Source of the DNA: an uncultured bacterium
GTDB taxonomy: Bacteria; Myxococcota_A; Polyangia; Polyangiales; Houyiibacteriaceae
Direction of reading: 5' to 3'
DNA: 64,000 nt
NCBI GenBank assembly: GCA_938024995.1
Contig: CALJDU010000012.1
Span: forward strand, 124,001-188,000
A program made the position numbers and the translations under genes. Under the pieces are notes generated by a model. It was given only the letters and a program-made list of their open reading frames with translations, was not told the origin of the DNA and searched no databases. How positions within the stretch are numbered: the stretch's first letter is position 1; every line of letters starts with the position of its first letter. Shown here piece after piece: positions 49,519 through 61,309 of the stretch.

Positions 49519-49583
49519 ACGATTCCGGAGCGCCCCGAATCTGCCGTTAAAGGGAAAAGCGCCCCCGAAGGGACGCTTGACCA

Positions 49584-49660
<77 letters not shown>

Positions 49661-49725
49661 CCGCGCACTCTATGGATCCCGCCAGGGGTGTCAAGAGATT
49701 TTAGAAGGTGATGTTTGTGGAGAGG

Positions 49726-51570
49726 TCAGAGCGACAGGATTTGGTCGAGATACACGGGGTTGTCGCCGCAAAGCTTGGTTCGCTGAAAGCCTGGCAGAGC
49801 GGCTCGCTCACCAAACGGACGTGATCCACCTGAGTCCATCAAGCACCCAGGCAAGTCACGGCTGTTGTGAAACGTCGTTGCGGAGCCATATGGATCCGCC
49901 AGCCCGAAGCTGTGACCCAGTTCATGAGCAGCAGTCTCACCGATGATGCTGCTAAGCGCCGAGATCGCGGTCTCCACGATCATCACCCGCTCCGGATCTC
50001 CCGACCCCCGAACCTCTGCCAGCGTGGCGGCATCGGACCGAACGGGATCGAACACGAGATCGAACGAGGGATCCGCATCGGGTCCCGCGCCGATGACCGG
50101 GATCTCTGGGTGCCGGGAGAACATCAAGAACGACTCCACGAAGACACCACCATAGCCAGGGAACCCATCGTCTTGGGTCTCTGCGTTCGCCCCGCCGATC
50201 GCGTCCGCGAGGCGCACGTTGTTGATGTCTTTGCCAGGGGTGTTGTCGTATCCGAAGAGGCCGATCCCGTTCGGATCGACGCCGCCGATCTCGACCGTGG
50301 AGTACCCGTTGCGGCTGACGTTCGTGGGCGTCTCCATGACAATATCGATCGCCCAGTCTCCGAAGATGTTCGACATCCGCTCGCGTACCTTCTGCTCAAT
50401 GACGCCCTGCGAGGCGGCCAATCCGAACTTCGGGAGGCTGGCGTAGAACGAGGGCAAGAAGCGAAGCAGAACCACTTGTCGCTGCCGCGTGATCGTGAAG
50501 CGAATGGGCGCTGGGAAACCCGGGATCTCCTGGCCATCGCGGATCGCGACGGGTGTGAACGTCCCGTCAAAGGTGCCGCGCGCGGACATGAACGTGCGCG
50601 ACTCCAAGTGGTCTTCCACGAGCATCGAGTCGATCGTCCACGCGAGCGTCTCGCCGTTGACGTAATTGAAGACGAACTCCTCCGGCCCGAAAGAGCGGGG
50701 CTCGCCACGCGCGGGCGAGAAGGTCCCCTGCGCGCGCACCAACGTGACCTCTCCCGGTCCGCCCAAGAAGCCGGCTCCGCGGACCTCGACGATGCTCTCC
50801 AGTGATGCTTCGTCGGGCGCGACCGCATAGATCGCGGGCTCGCCAAACCGAAGCGTCGTGGTGATGGGTTCGCTCGACGAGTTGCTCCCGTTCTCAAGAC
50901 GCGAGTCGACCTGAACGATGCCCTCGAACACGCCGGGGAGCGCGGTCCCGAGCCCCGACGAGCTGAGCTCCACGAAGGCGCGCGTTCGTGAGAAACGCTC
51001 GACGAGCTTCACGGGCAAGCTCCCGAGCGCGGGAACAGGCGCGCCGATCGAGTCCGGGGTGTACGTGCCATTGAACGTCGCCTCGATGGTCCCCTCGCTC
51101 TCCGCGAGGAAGCCGTCCCCGTTGACGACGATGAGTTGGTTCCAGTGAACGTCACCGCTCGGAACGGAGTCGAGACGAAGCGGAACGCTTGTTCCAATAT
51201 TGAAGGTGGCGTCGAAAAACGGTCCCTCCGTCGATCCATAGGCCAGGGAGATGACCGCGTCGCTCACGCCGCTCCCGAGTCGGTCGATCAATTCCTCCGT
51301 CGCGAGGTACGTGAACTCCGCGCCGCTCGTGGACAGCGGATCGATCTCAATCGGGACCGAGCCACCCGAGCGCACCAACAACACCGGGTCGCCGAGGATC
51401 GGGTTCAGGTCCGTCGCGGTCACGACGATGGGTGTGCCCGTCACCATGGGCTGGAGCGACTCCATCGCGACGACCCGAGGGAGGACCTCGCTGTTGTTGT
51501 CAGGGTCCGGTCCTCCGCAGCTCGCCAGGAGACAGAGCGCGAGTGTCGCGAAGAAGTAGGTCCGCATCAT
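49726..51570 (-). CDS. secreted metzincin-like metalloprotease domain protein with IPT/TIG-like repeats
   Basis: Lipobox LLASCGGPD; HELGHSFGLAD zinc motif and downstream CLMD (Met-turn-like); IPT-like region PAIYAVAPDEASLESIVEVRGAGFLG. Confidence 0.7.
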   Translation of the reverse strand: MMRTYFFATLALCLLASCGGPDPDNNSEVLPRVVAMESLQPMVTGTPIVVTATDLNPILGDPVLLVRSGGSVPIEIDPLSTSGAEFTYLATEELIDRLGSGVSDAVISLAYGSTEGPFFDATFNIGTSVPLRLDSVPSGDVHWNQLIVVNGDGFLAESEGTIEATFNGTYTPDSIGAPVPALGSLPVKLVERFSRTRAFVELSSSGLGTALPGVFEGIVQVDSRLENGSNSSSEPITTTLRFGEPAIYAVAPDEASLESIVEVRGAGFLGGPGEVTLVRAQGTFSPARGEPRSFGPEEFVFNYVNGETLAWTIDSMLVEDHLESRTFMSARGTFDGTFTPVAIRDGQEIPGFPAPIRFTITRQRQVVLLRFLPSFYASLPKFGLAASQGVIEQKVRERMSNIFGDWAIDIVMETPTNVSRNGYSTVEIGGVDPNGIGLFGYDNTPGKDINNVRLADAIGGANAETQDDGFPGYGGVFVESFLMFSRHPEIPVIGAGPDADPSFDLVFDPVRSDAATLAEVRGSGDPERVMIVETAISALSSIIGETAAHELGHSFGLADPYGSATTFHNSRDLPGCLMDSGGSRPFGERAALPGFQRTKLCGDNPVYLDQILSL

Positions 51571-54093
51571 TCAGCTCGGGAGACAGACCAGCTGGGTCGC
51601 CCCGGCCGCGTCGTCGGTGATGTCGCAGGCGTATCCCGCCGCGCGACAGAGATCGTCGCTCTCCCAGCAGGACTTCACGCAGGCGTTGAAGCCTCCATCG
51701 ACCGGGACGCAGAAGCTCCCGGTCTCGCACTGGACGTTGGCGATGCAGCCCGCGCGCGCGCAATAGCCACCAGACCACGGGAGACAGGCGCGCTGGTCGC
51801 CGCAAGAGAGGAAGCGGGTGCACGAGTCGCCCACGTCACCGGTTCCGCGGCGCGCGCAAACGCGACCTTCGGGGAACCGCTTGCAGCTCTCGAAGACGCG
51901 ACAGTCGGAGTCGCCCGTGCAGGTCTTGCCGCACTCGCTCATGGGAGACCCTGGCCCCGCGACAGGACAGCGGTATCCTGTCGGGCACATCGAGTCGGCG
52001 GTGCACGCGCGGTTCGCGCACACTCCACTGTTGCAGACCTCGATCGCCGCGCAGTCGGAGTCGCTGGTGCACCCCACTCCAGCGGACTCAATCGTGAGCT
52101 CGCCGGTGTAGTCGCCGGAGGCCTCGCGGAAACCGTAGACGCGAATCGCGTAGGTCCCGGCAGCGAGGTCACGCATGATCTCTTCGGTGCCGCTCGTGCC
52201 GCCCGAGCTCGCGGTGGTGGTGAAGGGCGCGGACCGAAGCTGGAGGTCCAAGTCGCCGACCGGGTGGTCGTAGACCATCGTGATGGACACGGTGCTTCGT
52301 TCCGTCAGGGTGAACTTCAGCCAGTCCTCGTCCTCGGGACAAATGGTTCCGTCAAACGTCCCCGCGGAGATGGTCCGCGCGTCGTCCCAGCCATCGTCGT
52401 CCTCGGACGAGTCATCGCTGCAGCAGGTCGGGTCGTCCGCGGTCGTGTCGATGCGGAGGCTGTAGTTGTTCTCTGACCCAAGGAACCCGAACACGCGGAT
52501 GTAGGCCGCGCCGGGCTCCGTCATGCAGAAGTTGAGCGACTCCATGTTCTCTTCCGAGGCCGCGGTCGCGAGGGTCGCGCCCTCCGCGCTCTGGAGCTGC
52601 AGATCAAGGTCGCCCATCTCGCTGTGAACGAACCCGGAGAGGGTCACCTCGACGCGTGTGTTGACGCTGCTGGCCACGCGGAAGAAGTCATCGTCGGACT
52701 CGCAGATCTGACCGTCCGAGATCGGGCCCGTGTAGAAGTTCGCGCTCTCGAGGTCGTCATCGTCTTCGCGGGAGTCATCGGTGCAGGGACCGCCGCCGCC
52801 ACCGCCACACACGTCAGCGATGGGTCCGCACCCCGCGAGCGCGCCGCCTTCTGCGGTCGCGGTCACGCCACAGCTGCCGGCCGCGCACTCACCGTCGCCG
52901 GAGCAGCGCGGGACGCATCGGCTGATCGAGGCTTCCTGAGCACAAAGACCCGAACCGCACTCGTCCGAGGAGGTGCAGAGCCGGCACTCAATCGTGTCAC
53001 CACCCCCGGTCGCGCCGACCGCGGTGAAGGAGCGAAGCGCGGTCTCGGTCGTGTGGTCACAGACCGAACCGCTGGGGTCGTCGTTGTCCGTCACGCTCGC
53101 GAGGATGAAGACCTCGGCTTCGTCTCCTGGCGCCAAGCGGAGGGAAGGCACCAGGGCGACCCACGCGCCATCTTCGCGCGCGAACGCGAGCTGCTCAAAG
53201 CCCGTAATGTCGGGGTTGCTGCGGTCATCCGGAGCGGTCGTGGTGTAGAAGAGGAGCGGCGCTTCACGGATGCTCATGTCGTCGTCGACCGTCACGGTAA
53301 CCGGGAAGCTGCTCCCGCGAACCGTCGCGCCATCGCTGGGCTCGGTGATCGAGATCGTCGGCGGCGCGCCAGGGCACCCTTCGGTCGAGCCCGCGCGAAG
53401 CACGACGATGTAGTCATGTTCCGTGGGGTCGTGATCGCCGTCATCGGCTTCGAGCTCGATCGTCCAGCGCGCGGCGGCCTCCACCTGGGCTTGCGTTGGG
53501 CACCAGTTGAACTCCGCGGCCTTCGGTCCCGTCGCGGAGAGCGAAGCACCATCGGGGAAGTCGCCACGCTCGCGGACGTCCACCGTTGACGAGTCGTCAT
53601 CGCGAATCTCGATGTCGAAGTTCACGCAGGGATCGCGCGCGAGGTCAAAGGTGCCGCCCGCCCCAGGTCGAAGGAACACCGGGGCGGCGTCGTCGGCGGG
53701 CGTGACCGTGATGACGGTGCTGACGGAGTCGAGCTGAGATCCGCCGGCGTCGGTCAGGATGAACTCAAACTCGTGGGTGCCAACGTGACTCGCGAGCGGC
53801 GTCCAGCGAAACTCACCCCCGGACGAGTTACCGGAGATCGAGGCGGTTCCTGCAAGACCAGGCAGGTCTTCCGGCCCTTCGTAGCCAAAGCGCAGATCGC
53901 CAGAGGCGTCCTCGACGACAAGCGCCAAGCGGAGCATCTCGCTGACCGAGATGGTCTGCGGGCTCAGATCCGCAATTCTGGGCTCGCTGCCATCTGCGCA
54001 ACCCGAAATCGACCCGAATGAGGCCAACAAAACGAGCGCGCCGACCGCGGCCGACAAGCGTCCGGAGGGAGAAACAAGGCTAAGACGTGACAC
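51571..54093 (-). CDS. Cys-rich lipoprotein with cadherin-like N-terminus and two PPC-like domains
   Basis: Lipobox SISGCADG; repeated SREDDDDLESANFYTGPISDGQICESDDDFFRV... / SSEDDDGWDDARTISAGTFDGTICPEDEDWLKF; adjacent to 49726-51570. Confidence 0.7.
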   Translation of the reverse strand: MSRLSLVSPSGRLSAAVGALVLLASFGSISGCADGSEPRIADLSPQTISVSEMLRLALVVEDASGDLRFGYEGPEDLPGLAGTASISGNSSGGEFRWTPLASHVGTHEFEFILTDAGGSQLDSVSTVITVTPADDAAPVFLRPGAGGTFDLARDPCVNFDIEIRDDDSSTVDVRERGDFPDGASLSATGPKAAEFNWCPTQAQVEAAARWTIELEADDGDHDPTEHDYIVVLRAGSTEGCPGAPPTISITEPSDGATVRGSSFPVTVTVDDDMSIREAPLLFYTTTAPDDRSNPDITGFEQLAFAREDGAWVALVPSLRLAPGDEAEVFILASVTDNDDPSGSVCDHTTETALRSFTAVGATGGGDTIECRLCTSSDECGSGLCAQEASISRCVPRCSGDGECAAGSCGVTATAEGGALAGCGPIADVCGGGGGGPCTDDSREDDDDLESANFYTGPISDGQICESDDDFFRVASSVNTRVEVTLSGFVHSEMGDLDLQLQSAEGATLATAASEENMESLNFCMTEPGAAYIRVFGFLGSENNYSLRIDTTADDPTCCSDDSSEDDDGWDDARTISAGTFDGTICPEDEDWLKFTLTERSTVSITMVYDHPVGDLDLQLRSAPFTTTASSGGTSGTEEIMRDLAAGTYAIRVYGFREASGDYTGELTIESAGVGCTSDSDCAAIEVCNSGVCANRACTADSMCPTGYRCPVAGPGSPMSECGKTCTGDSDCRVFESCKRFPEGRVCARRGTGDVGDSCTRFLSCGDQRACLPWSGGYCARAGCIANVQCETGSFCVPVDGGFNACVKSCWESDDLCRAAGYACDITDDAAGATQLVCLPS

Positions 54094-54165
54094 GTAGCTA
54101 CGTTACACGCGCCCGGCCCACGATGCATCCCCACAGTCTGCGCGCGCGCACGCTCGCGATCCGGG

Positions 54166-55497
54166 CTATCGCACCATGGGGTTGCGGAACGTCACGGTCA
54201 TTCTGAGCCCGAACGGGTCCTGGTCGGGCGCGAGCTGTGCGGGCAGTGGGTCAAAGGGCGCGCTCTGCTCAATCGCGCGGCGCGCAGCCGCGTCGAGGTC
54301 CGTAAATCCGCTCGATCGCAAGAGCCGCGGAGACCCCACGAGCGCCCCGTTCCGTCGGACCCGAACCCGATAGACCGCGAGCCCCTGATCGAGGGCAACC
54401 GCGCGGGCATGAGGAAAGGTGAGTCGGTTCGCGACCTTCCGTCGCTGCGCGAGGTACCAGCGCTGGTAGCGCGCGTCGCTTGTGTCGAGCGCGCCCCTTC
54501 GCCCGTCTCCCGGACCGTGAACAGAAGCGCGTCCTCCCTGACCCGCGCCGCCTCCCGATCCCGGCGCCCCGGGCGCATCCAGACCACCTGCGCCAGCCCC
54601 TGCCTCCTGTCCGCGCCGAGGCGTGGACTCCACCAGCGACTGCACCAATCGCGCGGCCAAAAGCTCGGAGTTGGTGTCGTCACGAATCGGTCCCGTGGTG
54701 GTCGCGCTGGGCGTGGCCGCGGGCCCGGGATCGATCGCGGGTCGATCATGTGCCACCCGCGCCGCGTCGCTTTCGCGCTGACCCCGTCCGTTCGCGATGC
54801 CGCGGCCTGGCGAGCTCTCCTCACGCCCTTGTCGCACGGCCGAGGTCGCTCCCGCGGCAACCGCCCCGTCCGCCTCTTCGCCTGGCGCGTCATTTCGAGG
54901 TTCAGCGACCGCTCCGGCCTGCCCCTCAGGGGCGGGCGCGCCGCCCGTGACGGTCGCTTCAGGAGCACGCGGAGCACCGACTCGGGGATCGACCACGGCG
55001 ACCCGTCTCCGTTCGGGGTGCGCGCCAGCGCCGGACGCGAGGAACACCGCGTCCGCGGGGTTCGGGGTCGCGCGACGGTTTTCACGCGTTGCTCGATCCC
55101 GCGCCGTTTGGATGCGCTGCGCTTGTGACACATCCGCGGCGTTCATCGGGGTGTCTTGAAGCAGGACACGTTCGTCCCGCTCAAGCAGAAGCGACACCTC
55201 CATCGCGCCGAAGCGCTCACCGCCCGCACCCCGGTCACGCGCGTCGATGTTCTCTTGAGAACGCCGCCCGCCCAGCACCAGCTCTTCTGCGATCGCCGAA
55301 CGACGCGTTCCCGTCGCACCGTCTTCGAGCGCGTTCTCTCCTGGCGCGATGGGCGCGAAGGCATCGACGTGAATGAAACGCGGACCCGAGAGCGCGTCGC
55401 TCGGCGCGGGGAGCCGGATCAGAAAGATCGCGAGCAACCCATGGCAAGCGAGCGAGGCCGCGACCCCCAGCGTCGGCATGCGCAGATCTGAGCTCAC
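54166..55497 (-). CDS. TonB-like/AgmX-type C-terminal domain protein
   Basis: N-terminal TM, Pro/Ala/Gly-rich linker, C-terminal VYRVRVRRNGALVGSPRLLRSSGFTDLDAAARRAIEQSAPFDPLP. Confidence 0.75.
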   Translation of the reverse strand: MSSDLRMPTLGVAASLACHGLLAIFLIRLPAPSDALSGPRFIHVDAFAPIAPGENALEDGATGTRRSAIAEELVLGGRRSQENIDARDRGAGGERFGAMEVSLLLERDERVLLQDTPMNAADVSQAQRIQTARDRATRENRRATPNPADAVFLASGAGAHPERRRVAVVDPRVGAPRAPEATVTGGAPAPEGQAGAVAEPRNDAPGEEADGAVAAGATSAVRQGREESSPGRGIANGRGQRESDAARVAHDRPAIDPGPAATPSATTTGPIRDDTNSELLAARLVQSLVESTPRRGQEAGAGAGGLDAPGAPGSGGGAGQGGRASVHGPGDGRRGALDTSDARYQRWYLAQRRKVANRLTFPHARAVALDQGLAVYRVRVRRNGALVGSPRLLRSSGFTDLDAAARRAIEQSAPFDPLPAQLAPDQDPFGLRMTVTFRNPMVR

Positions 55498-55564
55498 GTG
55501 CTCAGCCTAAGGCGCAAACCGCGACCCGGCCACAGAGCAACGTCTTCAAGCTGATTGTGGCTCG

Positions 55565-55729
55565 AGCAGGTCGCTGAAAAACTCACTTGATGCGATTGGT
55601 GATGCTGTCCTTGTGAGGTTCGCGTCCTCGGCGCGACGACAATGCCGAGTATTTTCAAGCGACCGAGGATGGCGAAGATCGCGGGAGGCCGCGCGCGAAG
55701 CGCGCTAGTGAGTTTTTCAGCGACCTGCT
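55565..55729. mobile_element. 165-bp MITE-like element with perfect 23-bp terminal inverted repeats
   Basis: AGCAGGTCGCTGAAAAACTCACT at 55565-55587 and its exact reverse complement AGTGAGTTTTTCAGCGACCTGCT at 55707-55729. Confidence 0.78.
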
Positions 55730-56654
55730 AGTTCTTCTTCTTCTTGCTCTTCTTCTTCGGCTCGCTGGACGAATCGTCGGATGGGGTCGCATCGACCACG
55801 CGGAGCGCCATCGACTTGGGAACCACGAACGTCGGGATCTCTTTGCCGCGCTTGATCATGTAGAGGCCGAAGGCGAGACAAATGAACGAGGCGTACTGCG
55901 CAGGGGTGAGCCCGAGGAAGCGAACATCGCCGCCGAGCTCCGAACTCGCGCGGAGGAAATCGAGGCCGAAGCGGATCGGCGCGTAGAGGATCGAGAGCAG
56001 CGCGAGCCAGGTACCGAGCGGACGCTCCCGGTTGCGGCTGTAGAGGAAGAAGAAGAGCGCGACGATGCACGCTGCCCAGATGACCTCGTAGAGACCAAGG
56101 TCATGACGCGTGACGAACGGCGGCGCGCCGAAGCGGTACTCCTCCACGCCGAGGAAGAAGTCCGTCTCGATACCGGGGTGATCGTGAACGACGAAGCAAC
56201 CCATGCGGCCGAACATCCAGCCGAGCGGAAAACCAAACGCTGCAGCATCGGCGAGCGGCATGATCGGGTGACCGGTCCGCTTCTTCCAAATGAGCATCCC
56301 TGCGAGCGCGCCGACCATTCCGCCGTAGCTCGAGAGCCCGAGCCAACGCTTGAAGAGCAGCGTCGGATCTTGGAGCACCGCGAGGAACGTCTCGGTCTCG
56401 TACACGATGCCGTTGAGCAGGTACGCGCCGACAAAACCGATCAGGATCGTGTGCGTGAGGAAGTCCGCCGCGATGGTCGGCTCGATGCCGCGTCGCTTGC
56501 AGTACTCCTCGCAGAGCCGGGCGCCGAGGAGCACGCCGATCGCGACGAGCACGCCGAAGGGCTGAATCGGAAGATGCTCAAACGGCAGAAACGATGGAAG
56601 CGGGATGTTCCACGGCTCCAAACGAAACCAAGGGATGGTCAAAAAGATGTGCAC
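55728..56654 (-). CDS. lgt: prolipoprotein diacylglyceryl transferase
   Basis: GWMFGRMGCFVVHDHPG, GRNRERPLGTWLAL-like region YSRNRERPLGTWLALLSILYAPIRFGLDFLR; Lys-rich C-terminus KKKSKKKKN. Confidence 0.93.
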   Translation of the reverse strand: MHIFLTIPWFRLEPWNIPLPSFLPFEHLPIQPFGVLVAIGVLLGARLCEEYCKRRGIEPTIAADFLTHTILIGFVGAYLLNGIVYETETFLAVLQDPTLLFKRWLGLSSYGGMVGALAGMLIWKKRTGHPIMPLADAAAFGFPLGWMFGRMGCFVVHDHPGIETDFFLGVEEYRFGAPPFVTRHDLGLYEVIWAACIVALFFFLYSRNRERPLGTWLALLSILYAPIRFGLDFLRASSELGGDVRFLGLTPAQYASFICLAFGLYMIKRGKEIPTFVVPKSMALRVVDATPSDDSSSEPKKKSKKKKN

Positions 56655-56796
56655 GGCGCGGCGAGCCTAACCGCACAAGCGCCTTCGCGCGACCTGTTCG
56701 TCAGCGCGTTTCCGCCGGGTCGTTTCGGCCGGTTCCGCTTGGCTCCGAGCAGGAATAGCGTGAGAAAGAAAAGCGTTCGCGCGCACGCGTCGAGAC

Positions 56797-59096
<2,300 letters not shown>

Positions 59097-59236
59097 TTAT
59101 TGTGCGCGGACCGATGCTGTCAACACAGGTCCACGAAGCCCCGTCCTGCCAGCACGAGAAGCCCACACCGCAGACTCCCCAACAAGCCAGAGGAGTCTGC
59201 GACTCAGACTCCGAGAGATAGTGGTATTACGACGTC

Positions 59237-60487
59237 ATGTTTTCGGCTGTCTTGATCACCCAGCGAGGCGAAGCCGCCGCGCGTGTCGCCCGGACCTGTC
59301 GTCGCCTCGGAGTCCGCGCGATAACGCTGAGCTCCGCGAAGACTGGCGTCCACGTGGATGCCACGGACGCGGTCGTCCAGGTCGACGGCGAGAGCATCAG
59401 CGCGGAAGCCGTTCTCGCGGCGATCGAAGAGACCGGAGCCGACGCGGTTCACCCGGGCTACGCGCCCGACGAGGAACTGGCCCGCGCGCTTGAGGCGAGC
59501 GGGACACCGTACGTGGGGATCGACCCGGACGTTCTCACCTCGCTTCGCTCACGCGCGACTCTCCTGCGCGTGGCGGGCGCCGCCGAAGTGCGCGTCTTGC
59601 CGGGCGGGCCAGCGCAAGACGCCGCGGGCGCGATCGCGATCGCCGATGACCTCGGCTACCCCGTCCTCTTGTCGGGCGAAGGCGCTACGGACACCATCTG
59701 CGACGACGACGATGAGGTCATGGATGGCTTTCAGGGTCACAGCTGGGTCGAGCGCGCCCTCCCGCGCCGCCGGATCATCGACGTTCTCGTCGCCGCGGAC
59801 GGCGAAGGGGACGTCGCGCCGATCTTGGACCTGGAGCAGACCTCCACGGTTCACGAGTGTCCGGCGGCCGCGCTCACGTTCCGAGGCGACGGCGAAGCGA
59901 TCCGTGAGGCCATGTTCGACGTCTGCGCCCGTCTCGTGTCCAAGCTCGAGGTTGTCGGGCTCGTCCGGGTTCGGCTCGCCCTCGATGTCGATGCGCGCTT
60001 CTTCATCGTCGGCGTGGAACTTGGCCTCCCCCGAGAGCACGCGGCAGTGGAAATGGTCACGGGTCTCGATCTTGTAGAGCTTCAGCTCCGGATCGCGAGC
60101 GGAGAGCCGCTCCCGCCGAAGGTTCGCGCGCTCGCTGGAAGCGGTCACGCGCTTGGGGTCGTCGTCCGAGCCAAGGACAAGCACGCAGAAGACATTACCG
60201 ATGCGCGCTGGCCCTCATCGCCCCAGCGCAGCGTTCGCGTCGCGGCTTCGGTCCAACCTGGCTCCCCAATGCCTGCCGATGACGCGGATCGCCTGCTCAC
60301 CGTGACGACGTTCGCGCCGATTCGACACCAAGCGCTCCTCACGTTGGACCGAATTCTCGCGGGACTGGTGATCGCGCCACAGGCGATCGCCACCCGAGAC
60401 GCGCGCGCGCTTCTTGGAAATGAGTCTTTTCGAGCGGGCCAGTACGACAACGTGACGATCGAGCGCATTCTCTCGCCGCAGAGCTAA
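59237..60487 (+). CDS. biotin carboxylase-like protein, predicted catalytically inactive
   Basis: Colinear with AccC-type biotin carboxylase (LITQRGEAAARVARTCRRLGVRAI, TGADAVHPGYAPDEELARALEASGTPYVGI, AVEMVTGLDLVELQLRIASGEPLP) but ATP-grasp/catalytic residues are substituted. Confidence 0.75.
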   Translation: MFSAVLITQRGEAAARVARTCRRLGVRAITLSSAKTGVHVDATDAVVQVDGESISAEAVLAAIEETGADAVHPGYAPDEELARALEASGTPYVGIDPDVLTSLRSRATLLRVAGAAEVRVLPGGPAQDAAGAIAIADDLGYPVLLSGEGATDTICDDDDEVMDGFQGHSWVERALPRRRIIDVLVAADGEGDVAPILDLEQTSTVHECPAAALTFRGDGEAIREAMFDVCARLVSKLEVVGLVRVRLALDVDARFFIVGVELGLPREHAAVEMVTGLDLVELQLRIASGEPLPPKVRALAGSGHALGVVVRAKDKHAEDITDARWPSSPQRSVRVAASVQPGSPMPADDADRLLTVTTFAPIRHQALLTLDRILAGLVIAPQAIATRDARALLGNESFRAGQYDNVTIERILSPQS

Positions 60488-60491
60488 CGCG

Positions 60492-60938
60492 ATGCCGGTC
60501 TTGGTCAGCACGCGCGGTCTGAAGCGACGAAGCGTGGCGCCTTCCCTTGTGCGACGACGCGGTGAGCGAATGCTCTTGGCCCTCAAGCTTGACCACCGTG
60601 AGCTGTCGATTCTGTTGTGTAACGACGAGACGATCCACGCGCTCAACCGGGAGTACCGTGGCTACGACAAGCCCACCGATGTCCTCGCGTTCGCGTTTCA
60701 GGAGGTCGCGGAAGGGATCGTGATGCCCGATACGCCGCTGCTCGGAGACGTCATCATCTCGGTGGACACCGCACGTCGGCAGGCGAAAGAGCGAAGCTGG
60801 GCGATCGTCGAAGAGGTCACGTTCCTCCTCGCACACGGGCTTTTGCACCTCCTCGGCTTTGATCACCGCAATCGGGGTGAAGAGCGCAGAATGATGGCCC
60901 TAACGGATGGGCTACGGGCCGCAGCGAAGTCCACATGA
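60492..60938 (+). CDS. ybeY: endoribonuclease YbeY
   Basis: HALNREYRGYDKPTDVLAFAF, LLGDVIISVDTA, HGLLHLLGFDH. Confidence 0.93.
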   Translation: MPVLVSTRGLKRRSVAPSLVRRRGERMLLALKLDHRELSILLCNDETIHALNREYRGYDKPTDVLAFAFQEVAEGIVMPDTPLLGDVIISVDTARRQAKERSWAIVEEVTFLLAHGLLHLLGFDHRNRGEERRMMALTDGLRAAAKST

Positions 60939-61309
60939 GCCTGTGGGAAAGCTCTGTCTTGCTGCACACCGCTTGAACAAACCCAGGAAAAGAGAAGGCT
61001 CCTAGCGTCACTTTCCTTCATCAAATCAGCACCTTGAGCATCGGGCTCGCTCTGCCGCACCGCGTCACCCGTACGAAACCTGCACTGTGGATTCGGTGTT
61101 GGTAATCGGGCTCCAGACCATGTCCACGAATGGGAAGTCCTGGTTCTCCAAGTGCCGGCACAAATACGGGTTGAGCGAAAAATCGTGTCGAAAACGCGCG
61201 AATGTTCTTGTCACCGCGGAAAACACGATGCATAGAGCCCTTCAGTTGAACCCCCGCCGCTTAAACCCCTTATTTGGCGGGAAAAAAGCACACGAATGAG
61301 GAGGACGCG

